Shown one piece after another: positions 27,979-38,900 of a DNA stretch of 64,000 bases (the first letter of the stretch is position 1; each line of letters begins with the position of its first letter). The position numbers and the translations under genes are program-made. A model generated the notes under the pieces. It was not told the origin of the DNA, made no database searches, and was given only the letters and a program-made list of their open reading frames with translations. The stretch covers positions 558,314 through 622,313 of the forward strand of contig NZ_SWBR01000002.1 in NCBI RefSeq assembly GCF_005116505.1, read 5' to 3'. This stretch comes from Pedobacter polaris. Its GTDB lineage: Bacteria; Bacteroidota; Bacteroidia; Sphingobacteriales; Sphingobacteriaceae.

Positions 27979-28005
27979 AACCCTGTTTTAATTTATATAA
28001 TTGTA

Positions 28006-28575
28006 TTACTTCTTTGCTACTTTAGGAGCTAATGTTAAAAACATACGCTTTCCTTCTAATTTAGGTAATAATTCTACCTTACCTATTTCTTCTAAGGCTT
28101 GAGCAAACTTTAACAATAAGATTTCACCTTGTTCTTTGTAAACAATAGCTCTACCTTTAAAGTGTACATAAGCTCTTACTTTCTCACCATTTTCTAAGAA
28201 ACTAACAGCATGCTTTAATTTAAATTGAAAATCGTGATCGTTTGTATTAGGACCAAAACGAATTTCTTTAATTACCGTTTGTTTAGCATTTGCTTTTATC
28301 TCTTTTTGCTTTTTCTTTTGTTCGTAAACAAACTTGCTATAATCGATAATACGGCAAACTGGTGGAACTGCATTTGGTGAGATTTCTACTAAATCTAGCT
28401 CCAATTCATCAGCAAGTGCCAAAGCTTTAGCCAAAGGATAAATCCCTGGTTCAACATTATCTCCAGCTAACCTAACTTCTTGAGCCCTGATATACTGATT
28501 AATATTATGTTCTGCTTCTTTTTTCTTAAAAGGAGGACGTGGTCCCCTATTAAATCCTGGTCTTCCTAATGCCAA
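28006..28575 (-). CDS. infC: Translation initiation factor IF-3 with a TTG start
   Basis: A 189-residue IF-3. The N-terminal domain shows [59 protein letters not shown]. The linker is Lys-rich and the C-terminal domain holds [42 protein letters not shown]-3 binds the 30S subunit and proofreads start codons. The frame has no ATG near the expected start; the only suitable codon is TTG at 28573-28575, 13 bases after the thrS stop. A rare start codon is the known basis of infC self-control in E. coli (AUU), so the TTG here may do the same. Confidence 0.96.
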   Translation of the reverse strand: MALGRPGFNRGPRPPFKKKEAEHNINQYIRAQEVRLAGDNVEPGIYPLAKALALADELELDLVEISPNAVPPVCRIIDYSKFVYEQKKKQKEIKANAKQTVIKEIRFGPNTNDHDFQFKLKHAVSFLENGEKVRAYVHFKGRAIVYKEQGEILLLKFAQALEEIGKVELLPKLEGKRMFLTLAPKVAKK

Positions 28576-28588
28576 ATGTAAATCCTGT

Positions 28589-30514
28589 TTAAACTGTTAT
28601 TTCTTTATTAATTAATGCACTAAATTCTGCTAAAGTCATCGAACCTAAATCTCCTTCGCCATGTTTACGAACTGAAACTTTTTGCTCTTCCATTTCCTTT
28701 TCGCCAATTATTAGCATATAAGGCAACTTTTTAACTTCAGCATCTCTGATTTTTCTTCCAATCTTCTCATCTCGAAAGTCTATCAGCCCGCGAATATCGG
28801 AATTATTTAGTTCATCTGAAACTTTTTTTGCATATTCTTCATACTTTTCTGAAATAGGAAGGATAATATATTGTTCGGGCGAAAGCCATAATGGAAAATT
28901 ACCAGCACAATGTTCAATTAACACCGCCACGAAACGCTCTAGCGAGCCAAATGGAGCACGATGAATCATTACCGGACGATGTTTTAAATTATCGCTACCT
29001 GTATACTCTAACTCAAACCGCTCAGGCAAGTTATAATCTACCTGTATTGTGCCTAACTGCCATTTTCTACCCAATGCATCCTTAACCATAAAATCTAGCT
29101 TAGGTCCATAAAAAGCAGCTTCACCAAGTTCTACTACGGTTGGTAATCCCATTTCTTCTGCAGCTTCTATAATTGCAGTTTCAGCTAGTCTCCAATTCTC
29201 ATCAGAACCAATGTATTTTGCTTTATTTTCTGGGTCGCGTAAAGAAACCTGTGCAATATAATTATCGAATCCTAAAGATTTGAAAACATACAAAACAAGG
29301 TCGATTACTTTTTTAAACTCTTCTTTAACTTGATCTGGACGGCAAAATAAATGTGCATCATCTTGAGTAAATCCTCTTACACGGGTTAAACCATGTAACT
29401 CACCACTTTGTTCATACCGATAAACAGTACCAAATTCTGCAAAGCGAACTGGTAAATCTTTATAAGAACGAGGTTTAAACTTGTACATTTCGCAGTGATG
29501 CGGGCAATTCATCGGTTTTAAGAAAAACTCTTCTCCTTCTTGGGGTGTTTTTATTGGCTGAAAACTATCTTTTCCATATTTATCATAATGACCCGAAGTA
29601 ACATATAAATTTTTATGGCCAATATGAGGAGTAATTACCTGCTCATAACCAGATTTAACTTGGGCTTTTGTTAAAAATTGAACTAAACGCTCACGTAAAG
29701 CGGTACCTTTTGGCAGCCACATTGGCAAACCAGCACCAACTTTTTCAGAGAACATAAATAGCTCTAATTCCTTACCTAGTTTACGGTGATCACGCTTTTT
29801 AGCTTCCTCAATCATCAACAGGTACTCTGTTAGTTCACTAGCTTTTGGAAAAGTTACTCCATATATACGAGTTAGTTGCTTTTTAGTTTCATCCCCACGC
29901 CAATATGCACCAGCAACATTCATCAATTTTATAGCTTTGATAAAACCAGTGTTTGGAATATGTGGACCGCGACATAAATCAGTAAAAGCACCTTGAGTAT
30001 AAAAAGTGATTTTACCATCATCTAACCCTTCTAAAAGATCTAGCTTATATTCATCACCTTTTTCGGTAAAATATTGAATTGCATCAGCTTTGCTTACGCT
30101 TTTTCTGCTAAACTCTTCTTTCTGTTTAGCGAGCTCAAGCATTTTGGTTTCAATGGCTTTAAAATCGTCTGAAGAAAATTCTCTATCTCCAAAATCTACA
30201 TCGTAGTAAAAACCAGTTTCTATGGCAGGGCCGATACCGAATTTTGTTCCTGGATATAGCGATTCTAGAGCCTCAGCCATTAAGTGGGCTGAAGAATGCC
30301 AAAATGTAGCTTTTCCGGCAGTGTCGTTCCAAGTTAATAATTTTACGCTTGAATCAGATTCAATTGGTCTCGATGAGTCCCAAATTTCTCCATTCACTTC
30401 TGCAGCTAAAACGTTTCTTGCTAAGCCTTCTGATATAGATAAGGCTATTTGATGGGCAGATGTGCCCTTTTCGTACTGACGACTAGAGCCATCAGGTAAA
30501 GTAATGTTAATCAT
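28589..30514 (-). CDS. thrS: Threonyl-tRNA synthetase
   Basis: A 641-residue class II synthetase. The N-terminal TGS domain (1-60) is followed by the editing/SAD domain with [12 protein letters not shown] (Zn-binding H-x3-H) and GPHIPNTG. The catalytic core holds [47 protein letters not shown] (motif 2) and [20 protein letters not shown] (motif 3). The C-terminal part is an anticodon-binding domain. It is the first gene of the operon, with a -7 box at 30592-30599 and a hairpin in the ~70-base leader. Confidence 0.98.
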   Translation of the reverse strand: MINITLPDGSSRQYEKGTSAHQIALSISEGLARNVLAAEVNGEIWDSSRPIESDSSVKLLTWNDTAGKATFWHSSAHLMAEALESLYPGTKFGIGPAIETGFYYDVDFGDREFSSDDFKAIETKMLELAKQKEEFSRKSVSKADAIQYFTEKGDEYKLDLLEGLDDGKITFYTQGAFTDLCRGPHIPNTGFIKAIKLMNVAGAYWRGDETKKQLTRIYGVTFPKASELTEYLLMIEEAKKRDHRKLGKELELFMFSEKVGAGLPMWLPKGTALRERLVQFLTKAQVKSGYEQVITPHIGHKNLYVTSGHYDKYGKDSFQPIKTPQEGEEFFLKPMNCPHHCEMYKFKPRSYKDLPVRFAEFGTVYRYEQSGELHGLTRVRGFTQDDAHLFCRPDQVKEEFKKVIDLVLYVFKSLGFDNYIAQVSLRDPENKAKYIGSDENWRLAETAIIEAAEEMGLPTVVELGEAAFYGPKLDFMVKDALGRKWQLGTIQVDYNLPERFELEYTGSDNLKHRPVMIHRAPFGSLERFVAVLIEHCAGNFPLWLSPEQYIILPISEKYEEYAKKVSDELNNSDIRGLIDFRDEKIGRKIRDAEVKKLPYMLIIGEKEMEEQKVSVRKHGEGDLGSMTLAEFSALINKEITV

Positions 30515-30552
30515 CTACAACTATGATTTAAAAGTTAAAAATTTGTTTAGTT

Positions 30553-30573
30553 AAATCACCTACTACGTGATTT
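30553..30573 (-). promoter_or_regulatory. Hairpin in the thrS leader
   Basis: On the minus strand AAATCAC, a seven-base loop GTAGTAG, and GTGATTT form a perfect 7-bp stem within the leader, about 40 bases before the ATG. The seven-base loop is the size of an anticodon loop, which recalls the ThrRS-binding operator of E. coli thrS. Functional meaning is unproven. Confidence 0.4.
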
Positions 30574-30591
30574 TTGAAATGCAAAGATAAG

Positions 30592-30599
30592 AGTTATCA
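30592..30599 (-). promoter_or_regulatory. -7 box of thrS
   Basis: On the minus strand TATCTTTG followed by C matches TAnnTTTG exactly. The expected -33 position reads TTT rather than TTTG. It predicts a leader of about 70 bases. Confidence 0.45.
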
Positions 30600-30620
30600 G
30601 CATTATAAAAATACATATAT

Positions 30621-30648
30621 AAAAAAAGCCCCAATTAAAATTGAGGCT
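30621..30648 (-). terminator. Terminator of the GLPGLI-protein gene
   Basis: On the minus strand AGCCTCAATTTT pairs with AATTGGGGCT with one mismatch, followed by a run of seven T. Confidence 0.7.
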
Positions 30649-30670
30649 CTTAAACAGATATTTAGTAAAA

Positions 30671-31600
30671 TTAATTAATTATCACGCTTCTTGCCTGACC
30701 TGTTGCACCACCTGGTCTGCCACCACCTGTAAACCTTTTCATCATGGTTTCCATTTTGGTTTTGTATTGCTCTGCTGTAATAGGCAAAGCCTTTTTAGGG
30801 GCAGTAACATCTTTGGCACTAACATTTCTATATTCTATACTTTTTGCCGTTGTAGTTTTACCTTTATTTTCAATTGCTAAAACTGTTCCTTCAGTCCAAA
30901 AATTTGGGTCTGGAGAAAAATTAAAGCCTAGGTCATTGGTAAACCAAACTGCTGTTTCATCAATTACATCTCTATCTTCACCCAATACCTTTGCTTTGCG
31001 AATTGATTTTACAATTACTTTATTACAATTAAATCCAATAATTTTTTTGGTTTCATCAGATTTAACAACTTCTAATGTTGGTGGGCCAGGTAAAAACTGA
31101 ACTGCACTAACAGTAGTTGTATTTCCTGTAGTAGTTGCCGCATTGTTATTGTTTTGAGATCTGTTACCCATGTTAATTGGTTGTGCTGGTAATGCTACTG
31201 CTAATTTACCTTGCATAACATAAGTTGTATCACTTACATCAAATACTTCTACTAATTTCTGATCTGCAAACGTGTAATAATATTCTCTTGCACCACCGGC
31301 ACCCCCAAATCTCATCATCATACGACCCATTCCACCACCACCTTGACCACCATTACTATCTTCCGTCTCTTCTACAGGCATGTAACTAGCACTAGTGGCA
31401 TTAAAAAGTAATTCGAAATTTGTTTTCACTGCTTTAGGCATACGTGCCCTCATTTCATCACTTAATTGAATACCGTTTGCAGATGCCATTGCAGCTGGAT
31501 CCATTGTACTTTCAAATTGAATTGCTCCCGACTTTTTTTGAGCTTGCGCACTTATCGTTAATGTTAATAAGCCGACAAAGGCCATACATATTTTTTTCAT
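30671..31600 (-). CDS. GLPGLI-family secreted protein
   Basis: A 309-residue exported protein (signal peptide MKKICMAFVGLLTLTISAQAQ). The order of elements (N-terminal strand IQFEST, a central YYTF...LVEVFD region, then ETKKIIGFNCNKVIVKS and VWFTNDLGFNFSP) follows the GLPGLI family of Bacteroidetes, although the name-giving motif itself is not intact. A Gly/Met-rich insert (GGQGGGGMGRMMMRFGGAGG) lies at about residues 84-105 and an Asn/Thr-rich linker near 145. No biochemical role is established. It is a single gene with its own promoter box at 31626-31633 overlapped by a palindrome. Confidence 0.7.
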   Translation of the reverse strand: MKKICMAFVGLLTLTISAQAQKKSGAIQFESTMDPAAMASANGIQLSDEMRARMPKAVKTNFELLFNATSASYMPVEETEDSNGGQGGGGMGRMMMRFGGAGGAREYYYTFADQKLVEVFDVSDTTYVMQGKLAVALPAQPINMGNRSQNNNNAATTTGNTTTVSAVQFLPGPPTLEVVKSDETKKIIGFNCNKVIVKSIRKAKVLGEDRDVIDETAVWFTNDLGFNFSPDPNFWTEGTVLAIENKGKTTTAKSIEYRNVSAKDVTAPKKALPITAEQYKTKMETMMKRFTGGGRPGGATGQARSVIIN

Positions 31601-31621
31601 AGGTATTTTTATTGTTTTGAT

Positions 31622-31640
31622 ACTACAAATTTATTGTAGT
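31622..31640 (-). promoter_or_regulatory. -7 box with overlapping palindrome, GLPGLI gene
   Basis: TAAATTTG on the minus strand (31633-31626) matches TAnnTTTG and lies inside the perfect inverted repeat ACTACAA/TTGTAGT (arms 31622-31628 and 31634-31640). The palindrome could be an operator. Confidence 0.4.
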
Positions 31641-31706
31641 TTTTAGACTTAAAATGTTAAAAAAGGTTAATTTGTTTTAATATAACTTTTCTTTTACATA
31701 AGCCCT

Positions 31707-31760
31707 TAATCCCCTAAAGGGACTTTAAACTCACAATTCCCCCTCCAGAGGGTTAGGGAG
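31707..31760. repeat. C/G-rich intergenic repeat (CCCCTAAAGGG / CCCTCCAGAGGG)
   Basis: Short C/G-rich inverted words unlike the surrounding AT-rich DNA, directly after the LutA-like gene. It resembles the interspersed repeats seen between genes in Sphingobacteriaceae. No second copy was noticed in this window. Confidence 0.45.
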
Positions 31761-32489
31761 TTAATAATCTAACCAACCATTTGCCAATACATCAGCAATA
31801 TGCATGGTTTTAATTGGAATGTTATTCTTTTTGATGTATCCTTCTAAATGCATTAAACATGATAAATCCGTTGAAATGATATATTCTGCTTCCATTTCTA
31901 TGGCATTGTTTATTTTTTGCTCTGCCATTGCTGATGAAATTGCATCGAACTTAACAGCAAAAGTACCCCCAAAGCCACAACACATATCAGTATCTTTCAT
32001 TTCTACCATTTCTAAACCATGTACTTTAGAAAGTAGCTGACGAGGTTCATCTTTAATTTTACACTCTCTTAAGCCACTACAAGAATCATGGTAAACAGCT
32101 TTTCCATCAAGTTCTGCTCCAAAATAATCTTTCTTTAAAACATTGACTAAAAAATCAGAAAGTTCAAAGATATTACTTTGCATATTTCTACACTTGTTAT
32201 GTACTATAGTATTGGTAAATAAATCATTAAAGCCATTTTTAACCATACCAACGCAAGAAGCAGAAGGTGCAACAATGTAATCGCTTTCCGAAAAATCATT
32301 TAAAAATTTATTACCGATTTCTTTTGCTTGCTCCCAATAACCTGCATTATAAGCTGGTTGTCCACAGCAAGTTTGTTTGGCATTATAATTTACTTCACAA
32401 CCTGCTTTCTCAAGCAATTTAATTGTGTTAAAAGCGGTTTCTGGATATAATTGATCTACAAAACAAGGAACAAATAACTCTATCTTCAT
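31761..32489 (-). CDS. lutA: LutA/LldE-like Fe-S protein with two CCG domains
   Basis: A 242-residue cytoplasmic protein with two cysteine-rich CCG domains: an N-terminal CCGQPAYNAGYW (about residues 41-52) and a C-terminal CCGFGG (about 170-175), each with upstream Cys ligands (FVPCFVDQLYP and YHDSCSGLRE). The pattern and length match LutA/LldE/YkgE, a subunit of the LutABC L-lactate oxidation complex, and relatives in glycolate oxidase. LutB and LutC are not adjacent, so either they are elsewhere or this serves another redox partner. It follows the UMF1 transporter by 25 bases. Confidence 0.8.
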   Translation of the reverse strand: MKIELFVPCFVDQLYPETAFNTIKLLEKAGCEVNYNAKQTCCGQPAYNAGYWEQAKEIGNKFLNDFSESDYIVAPSASCVGMVKNGFNDLFTNTIVHNKCRNMQSNIFELSDFLVNVLKKDYFGAELDGKAVYHDSCSGLRECKIKDEPRQLLSKVHGLEMVEMKDTDMCCGFGGTFAVKFDAISSAMAEQKINNAIEMEAEYIISTDLSCLMHLEGYIKKNNIPIKTMHIADVLANGWLDY

Positions 32490-32514
32490 TGGTGGATGTT
32501 AAATTCTAGGCGTC

Positions 32515-33828
32515 CTATTCTACAATAACAGACTTTGGCTCTACCTTTTTTAGGAACAGCAAAAATAGTAAACCTAAAATGAAAAACACTGCTAATGCGA
32601 TAACAGAATTTCGCATACCTAACTGTTCATCAATAAAACCGAAAATAAACATCCCAAAAACAAGTGCTACTTTTTCCGCAACATCATAAAAACTAAAGAA
32701 AGAGGTATGATCTGGACTTTCCTGTGGCAAAAATTTAGAATAGGTAGAACGAGACAAAGATTGAATACCACCCATTATTAACCCAATTACAGCCGCTAAA
32801 GCATAAAATTGATATTCTGTATGAATGAAATAAGCTGCGATACAAGCCCCAATCCAAATAACTACTACACCAATCAATACATTTACGTTTCCATATTTTT
32901 TTGAGGATAGATATGACATCAGCATTGCACCAGGAATAGCCACCAATTGTAAAATTAAAATTGTGGCAATTAATTTTTCTGTAGGTAAGTGTAATTCCTT
33001 TTCTCCAAATATGGTTGCTACTAACATGACCGTTTGCACACCCATTGAGTAAAAAAAGAAAGCGAATAAAAAGCGTTTTAAGTAAGCCATTTGCTTAACC
33101 TGAAGCCATACTTTATTTAGTTCATTAAAGCCATTTGTAAAAATATTTTGGTTCTCTGCTTTAAAGTTTGGACTTCCTTTTGGTAGATTTTTAAAAGGAA
33201 TTTGAGCAAAAACCATCCACCAAACACCAACCATAAAAAATGATAATCTAGCGGGAATTGAACTATCTGTAATGCCAAACCAATCTGGTTTAAACACAAA
33301 TACAAAGCATATTATTTGTAAGATAATACTACCTATATAGCCGTACGTAAATCCTTTTGCACTTACTTTATCTTGCTGATCTACAGTTGCTATTTCTGGT
33401 AAATAAGAATTGTAAAAAACCAAGCTTCCCCAAAAGCCAATAGCTGCAACCACGCATAAAACAACTCCTAGTTCTAATGTATCTGTTTTAAAAAAGAAAA
33501 GTCCACAACAGGCCAAAGAGCCTAAATAGGTAAACATTTGCATGAAAACTTTTTTATTTCCACGAGTATCTGCTATTGAAGACAATATTGGAGACAATAT
33601 TGCAATTACTAAAAATGCAAATGCCATTGCATAACTATAAAGTGCAGAGTTAACAAATTTTCTTCCAAAGAAAGTTACATAATCAATGGTATCAGGGTTT
33701 TTATCTGATGTGATAATGGTATAATATGCTGGAAATATAGTGGAAGTTATAACCAAGTTATAAGCTGAGTTAGCCCAATCGAAATAAGCCCAAGAGCGAA
33801 TTGTCTTTTTGTCGTTTTTTGCTTGCAT
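32515..33828 (-). CDS. UMF1-family MFS transporter (Atg22-like)
   Basis: A 437-residue inner-membrane protein with about twelve hydrophobic segments. The start KKTIRSWAYFDWANSAYNLVITSTIFPAYY is the signature of the UMF1/Atg22-like group. A cytoplasmic insert with KNLPKGSPNFKAENQ lies near residues 212-230. Substrates of bacterial members are unknown, although the yeast namesake exports amino acids from the vacuole. It is probably co-transcribed with the LutA-like gene downstream. Confidence 0.85.
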   Translation of the reverse strand: MQAKNDKKTIRSWAYFDWANSAYNLVITSTIFPAYYTIITSDKNPDTIDYVTFFGRKFVNSALYSYAMAFAFLVIAILSPILSSIADTRGNKKVFMQMFTYLGSLACCGLFFFKTDTLELGVVLCVVAAIGFWGSLVFYNSYLPEIATVDQQDKVSAKGFTYGYIGSIILQIICFVFVFKPDWFGITDSSIPARLSFFMVGVWWMVFAQIPFKNLPKGSPNFKAENQNIFTNGFNELNKVWLQVKQMAYLKRFLFAFFFYSMGVQTVMLVATIFGEKELHLPTEKLIATILILQLVAIPGAMLMSYLSSKKYGNVNVLIGVVVIWIGACIAAYFIHTEYQFYALAAVIGLIMGGIQSLSRSTYSKFLPQESPDHTSFFSFYDVAEKVALVFGMFIFGFIDEQLGMRNSVIALAVFFILGLLFLLFLKKVEPKSVIVE

Positions 33829-33950
33829 AATTTTAGATTAACTAAAAGTAGATAAAAAAATAATAAACAATGTAAATGTTAAAAATTGCTCGATTGTTAA
33901 ATTGTTAATTGCGGCAAGTATTGTCTCAATACTCACTACTCAATCCATTA

Positions 33951-35843
33951 TTATAAATAATACTTTTTCCCATCACTCTTGATTTTACCCGCATCTAATA
34001 GCTCGCGAATACGGTCTATCTTTTCAGTTTCTGTACCAGAATTTACTGAACCTACTAGTTCATCTAAACTATAATGTTCGCTTTGCAATAGCGTAATAAG
34101 CTCAAAATCTATTTTATCTTTTAATTGAGCTATTTCTTCTAACTTCTTTTCTGCTAGACAGATATCGCAAAATCCACATTTATCCGCATTTATTTCTCCA
34201 AAGTAATAAAGCAATTGTCTGCTTCTACAAAGTTGTGTTGAAGCATAACTTAGAACTGCGCTTACTTGGTCTTTTTGAATTTGTTGTCTTAGCAAAATAT
34301 ATTTCACATCAATGTCTAAGTTCACTTGATCTCTTCGAGGTAAAATAAATTGTAATTGAGGTTGGTCGGTTTGAGGTAGGTAAGATAAAACACCAAATTG
34401 TTGAAGGCGATTTAAATAATCAATCACATCCTTATAAGAGATTTTCAACCGGTTAGACAAATCCGCTTCTTTAATTTTAACATAGCCATCAAAGGCGCCC
34501 CCATAACTACGTTGAATTGTCTTTATAATTGGATCATAGGCAGAATTCTCAATCTGAAAACGGTATACATCTTCATGGCCTGTAGTAAACATTATTCTCG
34601 ATTGTAAAAAGATATTTTCAGACAATGCGATATAACCATCATGCTCTAAGAATTTTAAAGCAGCTAACGTTTTAATTACACCTAAGCTAAACTTCTTACA
34701 GAAATCTGCAACATCAAATTCAAAACTTAGGCCCTCACCTGCACCAAAAGCCAATTGAAAATAATTTCCTAAATAATGGTAAGTCTTTTTTATTTCATCA
34801 ACTGTAGGGAAACTATCTGCATACTTAGCATTTAAAATTAGCTGATCAGATTTATTAGCTAGCAACACAGCAAATGCACGTTTTTCATCTCGTCCTGCCC
34901 TGCCTGCTTCTTGATAATATGCTTCTAAACTGTCTGGCAAATCTAAATGAATCACAAAACGAACATTAGGTTTATCAATCCCCATTCCGAAAGCATTGGT
35001 GGCAACCATAATTCTAATTACATCCTTTTTCCAATCTTCCTGTTTTTTAAATCGGAGTTCTTTTTCTATTCCGGCGTGATAAAAATCTGCCGCAATTCCG
35101 TTCCGTTGTAAAAAATGGGCAACCTCTGCTGTTTCTCTCCTATTTCTAACATATACTAGACCACAGCCTTTCACATTGTTAGCAACCTCTAATAATTTTT
35201 TATGTTTATCTTCTAAATCAAAAACTACGTAGCTTAAATTTCTACGTGAAAAACTTTTTACAAAAACCTGAGCATCCTTCATCTCCAATTTATGTACAAT
35301 ATCTTCTTTTACAAAGGCAGTTGCTGTAGCTGTTAAAGCCAAAATTGGTTTATCTGGATGAATTTCACGAAGTTCTTTAACTTTTAAATATGGCGGGCGA
35401 AAATCATATCCCCATTGAGAAATACAATGTGCTTCATCTATAGCAATTAAATTCACCTTCATATAAGAGATGCGTTCTCGAACTATTTCTGAGAGTAATC
35501 TTTCTGGAGATAAGTAAAGAAATTTAATATTTCCGTAAATGCAATTGTCTAAAAGAATGTCTATTTCACGTTTACCCATACCTGCATAAATCGCGATAGC
35601 TTGAATTCCTTTAGCCTTTAAATTTTCAACCTGATCTTTCATGAGGGCAATTAATGGAGAAACCACAATACAAATTCCGTCCATAACCATTGCAGGCACC
35701 TGAAAGCATATAGATTTCCCTCCGCCAGTTGGCAACAAAGCAAGGGTATCTTTTCCGTCTAAAACTGATTGGACAATTTCATCCTGTAATGGCCTAAAAT
35801 TATCAAATCCCCAATATTTTTTTAATATCTCCGCTGCTGTCAT
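33951..35843 (-). CDS. recQ: ATP-dependent DNA helicase RecQ
   Basis: A 630-residue superfamily 2 helicase. Walker A is LLPTGGGKSICF (about 36-47), Walker B DEAH followed by CISQWGYDFRPPYLKV (the RecQ aromatic-loop region), motif V NAFGMGIDKPNVRFVIH and motif VI YQEAGRAGRDEKRA. The zinc site is seen as CRSRQLLYYFGE...CGFCDIC. It has the RQC region but little beyond it, so an HRDC domain seems missing or reduced. RecQ unwinds recombination and replication intermediates. The minus-strand box TAGTTTTG (35864-35857) 13 bases before the ATG is a likely promoter element. Confidence 0.95.
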   Translation of the reverse strand: MTAAEILKKYWGFDNFRPLQDEIVQSVLDGKDTLALLPTGGGKSICFQVPAMVMDGICIVVSPLIALMKDQVENLKAKGIQAIAIYAGMGKREIDILLDNCIYGNIKFLYLSPERLLSEIVRERISYMKVNLIAIDEAHCISQWGYDFRPPYLKVKELREIHPDKPILALTATATAFVKEDIVHKLEMKDAQVFVKSFSRRNLSYVVFDLEDKHKKLLEVANNVKGCGLVYVRNRRETAEVAHFLQRNGIAADFYHAGIEKELRFKKQEDWKKDVIRIMVATNAFGMGIDKPNVRFVIHLDLPDSLEAYYQEAGRAGRDEKRAFAVLLANKSDQLILNAKYADSFPTVDEIKKTYHYLGNYFQLAFGAGEGLSFEFDVADFCKKFSLGVIKTLAALKFLEHDGYIALSENIFLQSRIMFTTGHEDVYRFQIENSAYDPIIKTIQRSYGGAFDGYVKIKEADLSNRLKISYKDVIDYLNRLQQFGVLSYLPQTDQPQLQFILPRRDQVNLDIDVKYILLRQQIQKDQVSAVLSYASTQLCRSRQLLYYFGEINADKCGFCDICLAEKKLEEIAQLKDKIDFELITLLQSEHYSLDELVGSVNSGTETEKIDRIRELLDAGKIKSDGKKYYL

Positions 35844-35918
35844 AAAAAGGTGTCATCAAAACTAATAAAAACGATGTGATATTATTAAATTGCGGGCTAA
35901 TTAATCTTAATCCTTAAA

Positions 35919-38900
35919 ATGAACAAATTTTTCCTATTCACAAGCTGTTTATTTATTACTTTCTCAGTTGCGGCACAAGATAAAAAAGAAGCCACAAAAT
36001 GGGATATAGAACAATATAAAGGTCAAACCAAAACTTTTACAATAAATACCGATGAAGGTACTTGGATGAACTTAGATGTTAGTCCAGATGGGCAAGAAAT
36101 TGTTTTCGATTTATTAGGGGATATTTATAAAATGTCTATCAGTGGTGGTCCTGCCAAATTAATAAGTGGTGGTATTGCTTATGATGTTCAACCTCGTTTT
36201 AGTCCGAATGGCAAGTATATTTCTTACACAAGTGATAAAAGTGGTGGTGATAACATTTGGATTATGGATCGCGAAGGAGGTAATAGAAAGCAGATTACCA
36301 AAGAAACTTTCCGGTTGCTAAATAATGCTACTTGGATGCCAAATAGTGAATATATAATTGCTCGTAAACATTTTACTGGTTCACGTTCATTAGGTGCCGG
36401 TGAAATGTGGATGTATAGTATTTATGGAGGAGATGGTGTTCAATTAACCAAAAGAAAAAATGACCAGCAAGATGCTGGTGAACCAAATGTTTCACCAGAT
36501 GGCAAATTCTTATATTTTAGCGAAGATGTTTCTCCGGGACCAAATTTCGAATATAGCAAAGATCCAAATGGTTTAATTTACGCCATTAGACAATTGGATT
36601 TAACTACAGGGAAATTAACTAATTTAATTGCTGAACAAGGTGGTTCTGCTCGTCCGCAAATATCGCCTGATGGCAAATTTATGGCTTACGTTAAACGTGT
36701 TCGCTTAAAGTCTGCTTTATATATCCAAAACATTAAAACAGGCGAACAATGGCCACTAACTGAAGAATTAACGCATGACCAACAAGAAACTTGGGCAGTT
36801 TTTGGAGTATATCCAAATTTTGCATGGACACCAGATTCTAAAAAAATCATTTTTTACGCTAAAGGAAAAATTAAACAAATAGACCTTAATAATTTATATG
36901 TTTCTGATATTCCATTTGAAGTAAATAGCCAACAGACCATACAACAATCATTGCATTTTGAACATAAAGTTTTTAGCCCAGAGATTAGTGTGAAAATGAT
37001 TAGACAGCTAACTACCTCACCTGACGGAAAAATGGTTGTTTTTAATGCTGCAGGTTATTTATATAAAAAAGAATTACCTAACGGTGTACCAGAAAGACTT
37101 ACAACTGGACTTGATTTTGAGTTTGAGCCAGAATTTAGTCCCGATGGTAAATTTGTGGTTTACACTACTTGGAGCGATGAATTTAAAGGCTCAATCAAAA
37201 GAACTGAGCTAAAATCTGGTAAAACTATTTCATTAACAGATGAAAAAGGTTATTACTATTCTCCTTCTTATTCCAATAAAGGTGATAAGATTGTTTTTAG
37301 AAAAGGTGGTGGTAATGAAACTTTAGGTTTAACTTATAGTAAAAATACAGGTGTTTTCATCATCTCATCAAATGGTGGTGCAAAAACTTTAATAAGCGAA
37401 AGTGGTATCAAACCAATATTTAATAGCGATGATACAAGAATTTATTTTCAAGGATATGATGCTAGTAAAAAAGCATATAAAAGCATGGATTTGAATGGTG
37501 GTAATGAAAGAACTCATTATACATCTCAATATGCCAATCAATTTATCCCGAGTCCAGACGGGAAGTGGATGGCATTTACCGAATTGTTTAATGTTTACAT
37601 TACTCCTATGGTTACCACAGGAATTCCAATGGATTTATCAGCAAGTAATAAATCTATCCCTTTGGCTAGGGTTACAAAGGATGCTGGAACCTATTTACAC
37701 TGGAGCTCAGATAGTAAAAAATTATTTTGGACTTTAGGGGAACAATATTACAATAGAGAAATTAAAAACACTTTCAGCTTTATTGAAGGCGCACCACAAG
37801 TTTTACCCGAATTAGACACTGCTGGGATTGCTATTGGTTTAAAGTTAAAGGCTGATGCCCCTACTGGGTTATTAGCTTTAAAAGGCGCTAGAATTATCAC
37901 CATGAAAGGTGATGAAGTGATAGAGGAAGGAACCATTCTTTTAGAAAACAATAAAATAATAGCTGTTGGTAAAACTGCTGATGTAATTGTTCCCTCAGAT
38001 GCTAAAGTTGTTGATGTAAATGGTAAAACAATTATGCCAGGAATAATTGATGTGCATGCTCATTTACGTACCAGTCCTGATGGGATTAGCCCACAACAAG
38101 ATTGGTCTTATTTAGCTAATTTAGCATTTGGAGTAACTACTTCCCATGATCCGAGCAGCAATACAGAAATGGTATTTAGCCAAAGTGAAATGCTAAAAGC
38201 TGGTAGAATGATCGGTCCACGTTTATATTCAACTGGGTCAATATTATATGGAGCAGACGGCGATTTTAAAGTAGTGATTAATAGTTTAGATGACGCTTTA
38301 TCACATTTAAAAAGGCTTAAAGCAGTTGGTGCTTTTTCAGTTAAATCATATAATCAGCCACGCAGAGATCAACGTCAGCAAATTTTAGAAGCGGCCAAGC
38401 AATTGAAAATGGAAGTTGTGCCAGAAGGTGGCTCTACATTTTTCCATAACATGAATATGATTGCAGATGGACATACTGGAATTGAGCATAGTATTCCGGT
38501 AGCGCCAGTTTATAAAGATGTTGTTAATTTCTGGAAAAACACTTCAGTTGCTTATACACCTACTTTAATTGTAGCTTATGGAGGTCAATGGGGAGAAAAT
38601 TATTGGTATGATAGAACAAACGTTTGGGAAAACGAAAGGCTTTTAAACTTTACACCACGCTCAATAATCGATTCGCGTTCTAGAAGAAGAACAACTTCAG
38701 AATATGGAGATTACGGACATATTGAGGTTGCTAAAACAGTTAAGCAACTTGCTGATGCTGGAACTAAAATTAACTTAGGCGCACATGGGCAAATACAAGG
38801 TTTGGGTGCACATTGGGAACTTTGGATGTTTGTACAAGGTGGAGCAACACCATTACAAGCGATCCGTAATGCAACTTTAAATGGTGCAAACTATTTAGGA

